Source: Lachnospiraceae bacterium
GTDB lineage: Bacteria; Bacillota; Clostridia; Lachnospirales; Lachnospiraceae
Assembly (NCBI GenBank): GCA_910574285.1
Contig: CAJTAL010000001.1
Coordinates: 244,834 to 308,833, forward strand
Direction of reading: 5' to 3'
DNA: 64,000 bases
Translations under genes and position numbers: made by a program
Shown: piece after piece, positions 1 to 8,787 of the stretch
Position numbering within the stretch: the first letter of the stretch is position 1
Layout: the number at the start of each line of letters is the position of its first letter
Notes under the pieces: generated by a model
Seen by the model: the letters and a program-made list of their open reading frames with translations, nothing else
Databases searched by the model: none
Told to the model about the DNA's origin: nothing

Positions 1-927
1 TTCCATATTAAAGTCCAGATCTCTATAAGCCGTCTCTGCATTCGCCGCTCCCCAATACGCCATTACGATCGGGGTTTTCTGCTCCTTGAAATCAGGACCC
101 TCCCCCTCGATCGCCTCATAGGTGTATGCCGTCTCGGCATCAATATAGCCCAGATCAAACATCTCCTTTAAATACTCAAATCCCTTACGCATATAATCGC
201 TGTATTTACACTCTCCCTCATTAAGCGCTTCAATCTCTGCTTCCGTATTGTCCCCGTTATACAGGTCGGCATATGCCTGTGCGAAGACAAAGGTCTCCAG
301 CCACCAGCGATTCGCCCCCACCGGAGTCTCGATTCCATTCTCTTTGAATACCCTGCAGCATTCCAGAAATTCTTCCGGAGTATTTGGTAAATCCAGATCA
401 TACTCGTCAAACATATCCTTATTTACGAACAATCCATAGACTACAACCTCCTGGGGGATCCCTATCAGTTTCCCCTCTACCGTATTTGCCGTCTTCACCA
501 CTTCTCTTAAATTATCCACGCAATCAAGTTCCGACAAATCCGCAAGTTTCCCTTCTCTCCCCATCTTCTGCAAGACGTCCGGGTTCAGCAGATAGAAATC
601 ATCCATATTGTTCCGAATCCGGTCAAGGGATACGTCGTCATAAGTCTTCTCCTGATAATTTTCAGACGTATAGGTATTATATTCTACTTTCAAGTTAAGT
701 TTTTTCTCCGCCATGATAATCGTCTGATCAAAGGCCGTCCTTGCTATATTCTCGGCATCCGGTCTCGACCGTTCCATCGGCGCGAACAAGACGACCATCT
801 TCTCTTCGCATTTATTATCTCTGAGCAGATTCTCATCCTGCGCTTTCCTCCCCCCGCAGGCTGACAATGACAAAGCCATGGCTCCGATCGCTAAAATAAC
901 CGCTGATCTTCTATTACTTCTTCCCAT
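1..927 (-). CDS. Extracellular solute-binding lipoprotein, sugar ABC transporter type (3' end outside window)
   Basis: This gene begins at ATG 927 after the ribosome binding site AAAGGAG and stays open to the window edge, so the C-terminus is missing. The N-terminus is a lipoprotein signal: basic MGRSNRR, a hydrophobic stretch, then lipobox LSAC, so the mature protein would be tethered by the cysteine near residue 24. The rest (DDFYLLNPDVLQKMG, a segment about residues 130-200 rich in Trp/Tyr) resembles family 1 sugar-binding proteins that hand oligosaccharides to an ABC importer. It lies 54 bp downstream of a hybrid histidine kinase in the same direction, so it is probably co-transcribed and could either deliver sugar or present it to the kinase. 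Transporter permeases are not in the window. The ligand cannot be told. Confidence 0.85.
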   Translation of the reverse strand, partial: MGRSNRRSAVILAIGAMALSLSACGGRKAQDENLLRDNKCEEKMVVLFAPMERSRPDAENIARTAFDQTIIMAEKKLNLKVEYNTYTSENYQEKTYDDVSLDRIRNNMDDFYLLNPDVLQKMGREGKLADLSELDCVDNLREVVKTANTVEGKLIGIPQEVVVYGLFVNKDMFDEYDLDLPNTPEEFLECCRVFKENGIETPVGANRWWLETFVFAQAYADLYNGDNTEAEIEALNEGECKYSDYMRKGFEYLKEMFDLGYIDAETAYTYEAIEGEGPDFKEQKTPIVMAYWGAANAETAYRDLDFNME

Positions 928-981
928 GAAATACTCCTTTTACTACACAATCACTTAAAACTATCAAACATACGGCAATCT

Positions 982-3558
982 TTACCGCAGATACAGCTTA
1001 AGCACCTGCTTCAATAATTCCATATCGACCGGCTTTGCTATATGGGCGTCCATTCCGGCGTCCATAGCGTCTTTTACATCCTCCGCAAAAGCGTTCGCCG
1101 TCATCGCTACGATCAGTATGAATTTTGAATCTTCACGTTCCAGATTCCGGATCGCCCTCGTAGCCTCATAACCATTCATAACAGGCATCTGGACATCCAT
1201 CAGAATCGCATCATAATCTCCCGGCGCAGACTGCTCAAACCTCTCCACCGCCAGTTGTCCGTTTTCCACAATCTCGCATGTCGCTTCCTCTATATCCAGA
1301 AGTTCCTCTATAATCTCTGCATTGATCTCATTATCTTCCGCCACAAGGAAATGTCTGCCCGCAAAAGAACCTTCTTCTTCCTGCCCGTTATCTTCCTTCT
1401 GACACTGTTCCTCAAAATACTCGATCAGCTTCTCCTTAAACGCGGATACGAAGAAAGGTTTTGACAAAAATCCGTCTATTCCCGCCTGCAATACTTCTTC
1501 TTGCATCTCCTCCCAGTCATAGGACGTCAACAGAAAAATCGGAATCCGCTTTGATATATCAGTTTTCATCCGTTTTGCCGTCTCTATGCCGTCCATACCA
1601 GGCATATTCCAATCCATCAGGGCGACCTGATAATCCTCACCTTTCTCACGGGCCGTCTGTGCCAGGCGCAGCGCTTCTTCTCCTGTATACGCCATATCCA
1701 CCCGTACCCCGGTGTCCTCCATAAGAACCCGAACCGTATTGCAGACATCTGCTTCATCATCCACCACAAGAACCTTTGATATACCATGCTCTTTCCAAAA
1801 CTGCGCGTCCGCCTTTGTATCCGGTATACGAAGCTCCAGATCAACGGTAAATATGGTTCCGACGTCCACTATGCTGGCAACCTCTATCGTTCCGCCCATA
1901 AGCTCCACGATATTCTTCGTGATCGCCATGCCAAGACCGGTACCCTGTACTTTATTCGTCGTACTGTTTTCCGCTCTGCTGAACGGGTCAAAAATAGTCT
2001 TCAGGTACTCCTCTGTCATCCCGTATCCGTCGTCCTCTACTTCAATCCGGATACGCTCATACTGACTGGAAAGCTGATTAAGCCCGATAATACGGAACCA
2101 GATATTCCCGCCCTCCTGAGTATATTTAACAGCATTGGAGAGAAGATTGATCAGTATCTGATTCAGCCGCGTCTCATCGCCCACCAAATATTCGTGCTTT
2201 ATCCCCGTCACCGCAATCTCCAGCGACTGTTTCTTTGCCTTCGCCGCCGGACGGATGATCGTGTCGATAGAAGAGATCAGATCGTTCATCGCAAACTCTC
2301 CCATCGTGAGTACGACCTTCCCGCTCTCAATCTTGGAAATATCCAGAACGTCGTTGATCAAACTCAGAAGATGCTGTCCGGAAGCCTTAATCTTCTTCGT
2401 ATATTCCCGTACCTTTTCCGGATCATCCACATCTTTTGCGAGCAGCGTCGCAAATCCCAGGATTGCATTCATCGGAGTACGGATATCATGGGACATATTC
2501 GAAAGAAACGTAGTCTTGGAGTTATTGGCGATCTGCGCCGTCTGCAAAGCCTCCGTTAACTGCCGGTTATGAACCTCCCTTTCTTCCTCCTGCTCCAGCC
2601 GGATCCTGTTCTTCTGTCTTTCAAAGAACAAGTAGAAAGTGCAGCTCCCAAAAAAAGCGGCCAGCATAACAATTATGACAATTAATATATTCTGATTGAC
2701 GGCGTCGCCCTCCCGCTGTATTGCCTGAACCGGCACATAACCGATCAGGTAGATCGCTCCTTCATTGACAGACCACATGTAGATCAGAGAGTCCTCGTTC
2801 TGGATATCATGATAAAACATGACGTCGCTCCCCTCCTCAATACTGTCGGCAACCTCACGACGGATATCCTCTTCCATAATCTTATTGGCATAGTAAAAAT
2901 TATCCAGATTCATATGACCGGCATCCCGTTCTCCTATGCCCTTTGGTTTTAACACTAGCCTCTCGCTTCCGGCATCCATAAGATACAGTTTCGCGCTGCC
3001 GTTATAAAATTTGTCCGGTAATGCATCATCAAAAGAATCATAGATATATTCGATATAAAGCGACGCGATCTCCGCTTCTTCTTTTACGACCGGGCACTTC
3101 ATGGTGTATGCCCATGTTCCCATATCATTAATATATGACTGGGACAGTTGTAAGTCTCCGTTTACTTTAATCCCCGCTGAAAAATCCAGCTTATCTTCTG
3201 AAAACACTTCTCCGGTATTCGAAATTCCTTCCGTCTCTCCCGACTGTATCAGAGATATCTTCACCATCGTAGAATTTCGCTCATAAGAAAGAATGAACTT
3301 CTCAGGGTCCCCGGCTTCCACCATCTCCTGCGCGATCAGTTTCTGAAACTCGGCTTCTTTATTCAAAATAGTTTCTATTGTATTACTGATCAGTCCCAGA
3401 CTTTCACTTAGATTATCAATCGCCGCCTCGGACATCTCTATCGATATCCTCCTGAAAACGGAAAAAACAACGCCTCCCAGTATACTGAAAACCAATATAA
3501 ACGGAAGTATCACAACAATTTTTCTGCGTATTTCACTTCTTTTTTCTCTCTTTCCCAT
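982..3558 (-). CDS. Hybrid sensor histidine kinase with two receiver domains
   Basis: A membrane sensor kinase of about 858 residues. Order: basic N-terminus, TM1 (about residues 13-35), an extracytoplasmic sensor of about 250 residues, TM2 (about 290-311), a short coiled coil, HisKA with the phospho-acceptor in SHDIRTPMN (H357), HATPase with NLLSNAVKYT and GTGLGMAI, then REC1 (about 590-715, phospho-Asp in LMDWNMPGMDG) and REC2 (about 735-855, ILMDVQMPVMNG). No HPt domain follows REC2, so the phosphate exit must be another protein. I chose ATG 3558 over the longer GTG at 3579, which has no ribosome binding site; the choice is uncertain. The sugar-binding lipoprotein gene follows directly, which suggests nutrient sensing. 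A terminator and the rnj gene bound the unit upstream. Confidence 0.9.
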   Translation of the reverse strand: MGKREKRSEIRRKIVVILPFILVFSILGGVVFSVFRRISIEMSEAAIDNLSESLGLISNTIETILNKEAEFQKLIAQEMVEAGDPEKFILSYERNSTMVKISLIQSGETEGISNTGEVFSEDKLDFSAGIKVNGDLQLSQSYINDMGTWAYTMKCPVVKEEAEIASLYIEYIYDSFDDALPDKFYNGSAKLYLMDAGSERLVLKPKGIGERDAGHMNLDNFYYANKIMEEDIRREVADSIEEGSDVMFYHDIQNEDSLIYMWSVNEGAIYLIGYVPVQAIQREGDAVNQNILIVIIVMLAAFFGSCTFYLFFERQKNRIRLEQEEEREVHNRQLTEALQTAQIANNSKTTFLSNMSHDIRTPMNAILGFATLLAKDVDDPEKVREYTKKIKASGQHLLSLINDVLDISKIESGKVVLTMGEFAMNDLISSIDTIIRPAAKAKKQSLEIAVTGIKHEYLVGDETRLNQILINLLSNAVKYTQEGGNIWFRIIGLNQLSSQYERIRIEVEDDGYGMTEEYLKTIFDPFSRAENSTTNKVQGTGLGMAITKNIVELMGGTIEVASIVDVGTIFTVDLELRIPDTKADAQFWKEHGISKVLVVDDEADVCNTVRVLMEDTGVRVDMAYTGEEALRLAQTAREKGEDYQVALMDWNMPGMDGIETAKRMKTDISKRIPIFLLTSYDWEEMQEEVLQAGIDGFLSKPFFVSAFKEKLIEYFEEQCQKEDNGQEEEGSFAGRHFLVAEDNEINAEIIEELLDIEEATCEIVENGQLAVERFEQSAPGDYDAILMDVQMPVMNGYEATRAIRNLEREDSKFILIVAMTANAFAEDVKDAMDAGMDAHIAKPVDMELLKQVLKLYLR

Positions 3559-3601
3559 AATAATCAATATCCTATCCACAAAAAAGAATTATTATAGTAT
3601 T

Positions 3602-3630
3602 ACTATATCATTAATATCCCTTAAAGTCAA
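3602..3630 (-). promoter_or_regulatory. Promoter of the kinase / binding-protein unit
   Basis: On the minus strand TTGACT (3625-3630) and TATAGT (3602-3607) are separated by exactly 17 bp, a good sigma-A type promoter about 45 bp upstream of the kinase start. Confidence 0.6.
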
Positions 3631-3672
3631 AAGAAGGTTGAAATATAAACCTGCATGAATGTAAAAAGTAAC

Positions 3673-3715
3673 AAAAAAGCTGCTGTAAAATTGACATATT
3701 TTGCAGCAGCCTTTT
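3673..3715 (-). terminator. Rho-independent terminator of rnj
   Basis: Arms GGCTGCTG and CAGCAGC with flanking AAAT/ATTT pairing form a hairpin, followed on the minus strand by a run of T. It sits about 20 bp after the rnj stop codon. Confidence 0.8.
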
Positions 3716-3734
3716 CTATAAGTCCTGATATATC

Positions 3735-5402
3735 CTATACATCCATAATAATCGGAAGAACCATTGGCCTTCTCTTTGTCCTCTTCCAGATAAATTCGTT
3801 CATGGTATCTCTGATCACCATCTTGATCTTGCTCCAGTCTGCGTTCCGCTGATGAAGCAGACAGTCTTCCACCGCATCTGTCACCACATTGCGCGCTTCT
3901 TCCATCAGCCCTTCGGACTCTCTGACATACACGAATCCCCGGGATACGATATCCGGTCCTGCCAACAGTTGGTTACTTCCTTTTTCCAGTGTCAGCACTA
4001 CAATCAGGATACCGTCTTCCGCCAGATGCTGTCTGTCACGGAGCACGATATTGCCCACGTCTCCTACGCCCAGACCGTCTACCAGAATCTCCCCTGTATG
4101 CACCTTATCTACAACCTTCGCTTCTTTCGAACTTAACTCCAGCACGTCTCCCGACTGCAGGATGAATACATTCTCCTTCGGAATCCCAAGCGTCATTGCA
4201 ATACCTGCATTCGCCTTGAGATGACGGTATTCGCCGTGTACCGGGATCGCATACTTCGGCCTGACAAGAGAATAGATCAATTTTAATTCTTCCTGGCACG
4301 CATGTCCGGATACATGCGCGTCAGAGAAAATAACATTGGCTCCCTTAGCCGACAGCTCATTGATCACTCTGGAAACCGACTTCTCATTGCCCGGTATTGG
4401 GTTCGAACTGAATATTACCGTATCCCCGGGCATGATCGTTACCTTTTTATGCACATCCGCCGCCATCCGCGACAGCGCCGCCATCGATTCCCCCTGACTT
4501 CCGGTGGTAATCAATACAGTCTTCTCCGGCGGATAATTCTTCAGCTGATCGATCTCGATCAAAGTCTTCTCCGGCACATTCAGATATCCCAGCTCCTGGG
4601 CTACCTGAATGATATTCACCATACTGCGTCCTTCCACGATAACTTTACGGTCATACTTACATGCCGAATTAATGATCTGCTGCACCCGGTCTACATTAGA
4701 AGCGAATGTCGCGATAATGATCCTCGTATTCTGATGTTCCGCAAAGATATGATCAAAGGTAATCCCGACCGTACGCTCCGACTGGGTGAACCCCTTCCGC
4801 TCCGCATTGGTACTGTCCGACATCAACGCCAGTACGCCTTTCTTTCCAATCTCCGCAAAACGCTGCAAATCAATCGCGTCGCCGAATACCGGCGTATAAT
4901 CTACTTTAAAGTCTCCGGTATGAACGACGATTCCCGCCGGCGAATAGATCGCCAGCGCAGCCGCATCCTGGATACTATGATTTGTCTTGATAAATTCGAT
5001 CCTGAACTGTCCCAGATTAATGGACTGTCCATGCTTTACCACTTTCCGCCGCGTACTGCGCAGCAGATTATGCTCCGTCAGTTTCCTCTCAATAATTCCC
5101 ATCGTAAGCTTTGTCGCATAGATAGGGAGGTTCATCTCTCTCAACACATAACACAGCGCGCCGATATGGTCCTCATGGCCATGGGTGATCACGAACCCCT
5201 TCACTTTCTGGATATTGTCCCTTAGATACGTTACATCCGGTATTACAAGATCGATTCCCAGCATATCGTCCTCCGGGAAAGCCAGTCCGCAATCTACGAC
5301 AATAATACTGTCTCCGTATTCGAAAGCAGTAATGTTCATTCCTATCTTCTCTAACCCTCCAAGAGGAATGATACGCAATTTCTCATTGTTTTCTTTCTTC
5401 AA
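3735..5402 (-). CDS. rnj: Ribonuclease J
   Basis: Cytoplasmic endo-/5'-3' exoribonuclease of the metallo-beta-lactamase beta-CASP family, the main Gram-positive RNA decay and rRNA/mRNA processing enzyme. At 555 residues it has the usual length. The zinc motif HGHEDHIGA is at residues 74-82 (H74, H76, D78, H79), with further ligands in HTGDFK and DSTNAE, and the beta-CASP motifs TTGSQGE and VSGHA. The start is TTG at 5402 behind GGAGG. It is last in the run ireB-ruvX-DUF1292-fur-rnj, 28 bp after fur. RNase J1 versus J2 cannot be told from the sequence alone, but only one copy is visible here and the catalytic motif is intact. Confidence 0.95.
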   Translation of the reverse strand: MKKENNEKLRIIPLGGLEKIGMNITAFEYGDSIIVVDCGLAFPEDDMLGIDLVIPDVTYLRDNIQKVKGFVITHGHEDHIGALCYVLREMNLPIYATKLTMGIIERKLTEHNLLRSTRRKVVKHGQSINLGQFRIEFIKTNHSIQDAAALAIYSPAGIVVHTGDFKVDYTPVFGDAIDLQRFAEIGKKGVLALMSDSTNAERKGFTQSERTVGITFDHIFAEHQNTRIIIATFASNVDRVQQIINSACKYDRKVIVEGRSMVNIIQVAQELGYLNVPEKTLIEIDQLKNYPPEKTVLITTGSQGESMAALSRMAADVHKKVTIMPGDTVIFSSNPIPGNEKSVSRVINELSAKGANVIFSDAHVSGHACQEELKLIYSLVRPKYAIPVHGEYRHLKANAGIAMTLGIPKENVFILQSGDVLELSSKEAKVVDKVHTGEILVDGLGVGDVGNIVLRDRQHLAEDGILIVVLTLEKGSNQLLAGPDIVSRGFVYVRESEGLMEEARNVVTDAVEDCLLHQRNADWSKIKMVIRDTMNEFIWKRTKRRPMVLPIIMDV

Positions 5403-5430
5403 ATTTACACCTCCACGTGTGTCCGTCGTA

Positions 5431-5886
5431 CTACTTCTGCCCTGTCAGGCACTCCTCGCATTGTCCGTAGAACTTCAGTTCGTGGTCTGACACGCGGAAT
5501 CCCGTTTCCTGCTCAACCAAACGCTCCAACTCGTCCAGGAGATCTTCCTCAAACGGGACTACTTTCCCACATGTCTTACATATCAGATGATGATGGTGAT
5601 GCTTTGTTTCCCCGTCGAACAAATCGCTAATCTCATAGCGCAGGCACCCGTCATCCAGATTAATCCGATCCACCAACTGCATTTCCCGCAACAACTGCAC
5701 AGTCCGGTAAATAGTAGCCAATCCTATCTCCGGATAGTCTTCCTTTACCAGTTCATAGATGTCTTCCGCAGTCATATGCTTATCACGATGATCTGCAAGT
5801 ACTTCTAATACAAGCAACCTTTGATTGGTCACTTTCAGCCCTTTTTCTTTCAGCATTTTCTTAAAATTCTCTTTACTGATGGACAT
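5431..5886 (-). CDS. Fur-family metalloregulator (Fur/PerR/Zur)
   Basis: A 151-residue DNA-binding repressor. The N-terminal winged helix carries the family helix GLATIYRTVQLL (about residues 55-66). The dimerisation part has a histidine run at residues 96-100 and two zinc CxxC pairs, C103-x2-C106 and C143-x2-C146, which form the structural zinc site of Fur and PerR proteins. Whether it senses iron, zinc or peroxide cannot be decided: the metal ligand set is compatible with all three. It sits 6 bp after the DUF1292 gene and 28 bp ahead of rnj, so it belongs to the housekeeping transcription unit, an arrangement common in Lachnospiraceae. Confidence 0.9.
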   Translation of the reverse strand: MSISKENFKKMLKEKGLKVTNQRLLVLEVLADHRDKHMTAEDIYELVKEDYPEIGLATIYRTVQLLREMQLVDRINLDDGCLRYEISDLFDGETKHHHHHLICKTCGKVVPFEEDLLDELERLVEQETGFRVSDHELKFYGQCEECLTGQK

Positions 5887-5892
5887 AGTATA

Positions 5893-6153
5893 TTACCTTT
5901 CAATCTCAATATCTTCAAGCAGTTCTTCAAACACTTTCGATATCGCCGTAAGCTCCACATCATCCTCCACGATCTCATAGATACCGTCGGATGCCCCCTC
6001 GTCCGATTTATCCTTAAGGATCAGACATTCCGCGTCTTCTTCTTCCGAATCTGTGACCAGAATGTAAGATACACCGTTCACTTTTGTCTGTTCCAATACA
6101 AAAAAATCTGCGTCTCCCTGAATCTCTTCCGACCTGAATCTTATCTTCTCCAT
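5893..6153 (-). CDS. DUF1292 protein (YrzB-like)
   Basis: A small acidic protein of 86 residues, matching the DUF1292 family (FFVLEQTKVNGVSYILV, then a Glu/Asp-rich C-terminus). The family has no established biochemical role. It is almost always encoded with ireB and ruvX in Firmicutes, as here, where it is 47 bp after ruvX and 6 bp before the Fur-family gene. The start at 6153 has GGAG in good position. Confidence 0.9.
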   Translation of the reverse strand: MEKIRFRSEEIQGDADFFVLEQTKVNGVSYILVTDSEEEDAECLILKDKSDEGASDGIYEIVEDDVELTAISKVFEELLEDIEIER

Positions 6154-6200
6154 ATATGCTCCTTAAGAATTAATTATAAAACGACACGGCAGACCCGAAA

Positions 6201-6632
6201 TCAATCCAATGATGTGCCAAGAGAATCCAAATATCCCTGCAATATAAAAACAGCCGCAATCTTGTCTACATACTTCTTGCGGTCTTCTCGTTTCACTTTA
6301 CTCTCGATTAAAGTCCGTTCTGCTTCTACTGTAGTCAGACGCTCGTCCCACATCACGACCTCAAGGCCGGTCCGCCGCGCGAGCGTCTTTCCGAATTCTA
6401 TAGATAATTCCGCCCGATCCCCAACATCATTATTCATATGCTTCGGAAGTCCAAGGACAATCCGCTCCACCTGGTATTCTTCTATCAATGCTTCGATCCG
6501 CGCACAGGTCTTACGCAATTTGTTCTCGTCCTTACGGCAAATTGTCTCGATTCCCTGGGCGGTAATTCCCAGAGAATCACTTATCGCTACGCCTACGGTC
6601 TTAGACCCATAATCCAATCCCATAATCCTCAT
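6201..6632 (-). CDS. ruvX: Holliday junction resolvase-like protein RuvX/YqgF
   Basis: At 143 residues this is a full-length member of the YqgF family with an RNase H-like fold. The N-terminal [16 protein letters not shown] carries the first catalytic Asp, and LGLPKHMNN and [10 protein letters not shown] are the other family motifs. Family members have been linked to pre-16S rRNA 5' maturation and proposed to resolve Holliday junctions. The gene lies 6 bp after ireB, the normal Firmicutes order. The start could also be the methionine at 6623; neither has a good ribosome binding site, so translation may be coupled to ireB. Confidence 0.93.
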   Translation of the reverse strand: MRIMGLDYGSKTVGVAISDSLGITAQGIETICRKDENKLRKTCARIEALIEEYQVERIVLGLPKHMNNDVGDRAELSIEFGKTLARRTGLEVVMWDERLTTVEAERTLIESKVKREDRKKYVDKIAAVFILQGYLDSLGTSLD

Positions 6633-6638
6633 AACAGA

Positions 6639-6902
6639 TTATACCCATCCGTTGTGCTCAATATACGTCTTAAGCATCTCTTCTACCAGCTCGTCCCTCT
6701 CCATCTTCATGATAAGGCTCCTCGCGCTGTTGTAACTTGTGATATACGTCGGATCCCCTGACATAATATATCCCACGATCTGGTTCACCGGATTATAACC
6801 TTTTTCACTCAATGCCTCGTACACAATTTCAAGTATATCTTTTGCCTGAATCTGCGGAGCGCTTTCTACCTGAAAAAACTGTGTGCTGCTTAAATCTCTC
6901 AT
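6639..6902 (-). CDS. ireB: IreB regulatory protein (UPF0297/DUF965)
   Basis: An 87-residue protein that matches IreB throughout (AKDILEIVYEALSEKGYNP, GDPTYITSYNSAR). In Enterococcus IreB is a phosphorylation substrate of the Ser/Thr kinase IreK and lowers cephalosporin resistance; phosphoacceptor threonines lie in its N-terminus, and Thr7 (SSTQFF) is a candidate here by position. It leads the unit with ruvX, DUF1292, fur and rnj, behind GGAGG and a consensus-like promoter. Confidence 0.93.
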   Translation of the reverse strand: MRDLSSTQFFQVESAPQIQAKDILEIVYEALSEKGYNPVNQIVGYIMSGDPTYITSYNSARSLIMKMERDELVEEMLKTYIEHNGWV

Positions 6903-6934
6903 ATACTCACGTCCTCCAAAAATACTTCATAATC

Positions 6935-6963
6935 ATTCTACTCCATTGCAGAAAAAAATTCAA
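6935..6963 (-). promoter_or_regulatory. Promoter of the ireB-ruvX-DUF1292-fur-rnj unit
   Basis: TTGAAT (6958-6963) and TAGAAT (6935-6940) on the minus strand are 17 bp apart. The -35 box overlaps the mtaB stop codon. Confidence 0.55.
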
Positions 6964-8258
6964 TGAATTATTTGCGAATGACTCTTAATTTCTACATTTA
7001 CTATTTGATTTACTCTATTTTCGGTCATTTTCTGTCCAATCTTTACATATTCTCTGGTGAATCCTGTCTGATATCTCTCGCCTTCATGCAGGATCTCTTC
7101 CTCGATTAGTACCTCCTGCACCGTTCCCATCAGCGTCTCTTCATATTCCGCCTGTTTTCGCCGTCCCAGTTCAATCAGTTCATTGCTCCGTTTCGCTTTC
7201 ACAGATTCCGGCACCTGGTTTTCCATAACGGCCGCCCTCGTACCTTCCCGTTTTGAATATTTAAACACATGTGTCTCGTAAAACCCGACTTTTTCTATGA
7301 AATCTTTCGACCGGGCATATTCTTCTTCCGTCTCGCCGGGGAATCCCACGATTACGTCTGTGGTCAGCGCCGGATGTCGGAAATACTTCCGCAAAAGTTC
7401 ACATTTCTCATAATATTCTCCGGATGTATAACGGCGGTTCATCCGCCTTAATGTGGCGTCGCAGCCGCTTTGCAAAGACAGATGGAAATGCGGACAGATC
7501 TTTGACAGCCCTGCAAGCGTTCTGACAAATTCCTCCGTAACGATCCGCGGCTCCAATGAGCCCAGACGGATCCTTCTGATCCCCGGATTCTCATGGATCG
7601 CACAGATAAGCTCCTGCAGGCTGCCTCCCGTATCGATCCCATAAGAACTCAGATGGATCCCCGTAAGCACAATCTCCTTGTATCCGTTAGAAGAAAGCCT
7701 TTCCACTTCCTCCGCCACATCTTTGCGGCTCCGGCTGCGCACCCTTCCCCTGACATAGGGAATGATACAGTAGGAGCAGAACTGATTACATCCGTCCTGC
7801 ACTTTCACATAGGCGCGGGTATGCTCCGCCGTTCGCTCAAGACGCAGCTCTTCATATTCTTTGGAATGGTTGATATCGAGAAGCTGCCGGCGCTCCCGGG
7901 CATCCGTTTCCCGAACCGGCGCTCTCTCATATTCGGCCAGTATCTCGATCAGTTCCTTCTTACGGTTGTTCCCGATCACGATATCCGCGCACCCGTCCAC
8001 GTCTCCCTCCCTGGACTGGACATAGCAGCCGCATGCCACAATTATGGCGTTTGGATTTTGCTTTCGGGCGCGGTGCAGCATCTGCCTCGACTTACGGTCC
8101 GCCATATTCGTGACTGTACATGTATTGATAATATACACGTCTGCCTTCTCCTGAAACGGCACGATCTCAAACCCCTGCTTCCTCAGAAGCTCCTGCATAG
8201 CTTCCGTCTCATACGCATTCACCTTACATCCGAGATTATGTAACGCCGCTTTTTTCAT
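6960..8258 (-). CDS. mtaB: tRNA N6-threonylcarbamoyladenosine 37 methylthiotransferase MtaB
   Basis: Radical SAM methylthiotransferase that converts t6A37 to ms2t6A37 in ANN-decoding tRNAs. Three domains are visible in 432 residues: the UPF0004 domain with cysteines C11 (GCKVN), C47 (NTCTVT) and C76/C78 (ACGCY); the radical SAM domain with C157-x3-C161-x2-C164 in DGCNQFCSYCIIPYVRGR; and a C-terminal TRAM domain from about residue 370. These are the family's iron-sulfur ligands. The divergent HPr-like gene shares the upstream region. The C-terminal end extends into the ireB promoter. Confidence 0.95.
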   Translation of the reverse strand: MKKAALHNLGCKVNAYETEAMQELLRKQGFEIVPFQEKADVYIINTCTVTNMADRKSRQMLHRARKQNPNAIIVACGCYVQSREGDVDGCADIVIGNNRKKELIEILAEYERAPVRETDARERRQLLDINHSKEYEELRLERTAEHTRAYVKVQDGCNQFCSYCIIPYVRGRVRSRSRKDVAEEVERLSSNGYKEIVLTGIHLSSYGIDTGGSLQELICAIHENPGIRRIRLGSLEPRIVTEEFVRTLAGLSKICPHFHLSLQSGCDATLRRMNRRYTSGEYYEKCELLRKYFRHPALTTDVIVGFPGETEEEYARSKDFIEKVGFYETHVFKYSKREGTRAAVMENQVPESVKAKRSNELIELGRRKQAEYEETLMGTVQEVLIEEEILHEGERYQTGFTREYVKIGQKMTENRVNQIVNVEIKSHSQIIH

Positions 8259-8323
8259 AACCTGAAATAATTCCTTTCTATAAACACAATAACTGCAACT
8301 TTGTATCTTTAAAAAATTGATTC

Positions 8324-8352
8324 TTGACTTTTTTGCCTCTTCCTCTTAAGAT
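8324..8352 (+). promoter_or_regulatory. Promoter of the HPr-like gene
   Basis: TTGACT (8324-8329), 17 bp, TAAGAT (8347-8352), then AAGGAGG about 10 bp before the start codon at 8392. Confidence 0.6.
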
Positions 8353-8391
8353 AAGTATAGAACATCAAAACAGACAAGGAGGTATAGTCCA

Positions 8392-8628
8392 ATGAAAACC
8401 GTACAGATTTCTTTGAATTCTATTGATAAGGTAAAATCTTTTGTAAATGATATCACCAAATTTGACCATGATTTCGATCTTGTATCCGGAAGATATGTTA
8501 TCGACGCAAAGTCTATTATGGGTATCTTCAGCCTGGATCTTTCTAAACCGATTGATCTGAATATCCACGCTGACACTGCCGAGATCGATACTATTCTTGA
8601 AGCGTTGAAGTCATATTTATGCGAATAG
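8392..8628 (+). CDS. HPr-like protein lacking the active-site histidine
   Basis: A 78-residue protein of the HPr fold. It aligns with the C-terminal half of HPr around VDAKSIMGIFSLDLS, the segment that in HPr carries the regulatory Ser46. The N-terminal loop that should carry phospho-accepting His15 reads KSFVNDITKFDHDFDLV with a different context and no GLHARPA. It therefore probably cannot serve as a PEP phosphotransferase carrier. Such HPr-like small proteins are common in Lachnospiraceae; their role is not known to me. The gene is monocistronic, with its own promoter and a strong terminator. Confidence 0.85.
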   Translation: MKTVQISLNSIDKVKSFVNDITKFDHDFDLVSGRYVIDAKSIMGIFSLDLSKPIDLNIHADTAEIDTILEALKSYLCE

Positions 8629-8679
8629 AATCCGCATACAAGAAAAAGATTATAAACAAGATATTCAAAGTATTGGGAA

Positions 8680-8719
8680 AACGGACGGATCCGATAGAAA
8701 TTGTTTCCGTCCTTTTTTG
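8680..8719 (+). terminator. Terminator of the HPr-like gene
   Basis: GGACGGA and TCCGTCC pair and are followed by TTTTTT on plus. Confidence 0.85.
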
Positions 8720-8762
8720 CTGCCGTTCTTCCGGCAGGACAGTATGCTGTCCGATACTGTCA
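8720..8762. repeat. Two short adjacent stem-loops between converging transcripts
   Basis: CTGCCG/CGGCAG and GACAGTAT/ATACTGTC hairpins follow each other downstream of thiI. On the minus strand there is no clear T run, so a role in ending the thiI transcript is only possible. Confidence 0.4.
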
Positions 8763-8787
8763 CTCCGCCGTCCGCATGTATTTCACC

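Noticed and set aside
3852..5225. Long plus-strand open frames opposite RNase J
   Set aside because: Antisense shadows of a clearly coding gene; no ribosome binding sites, biased basic composition.
7453..8243. Plus-strand frames opposite mtaB
   Set aside because: Antisense to a well-supported gene.
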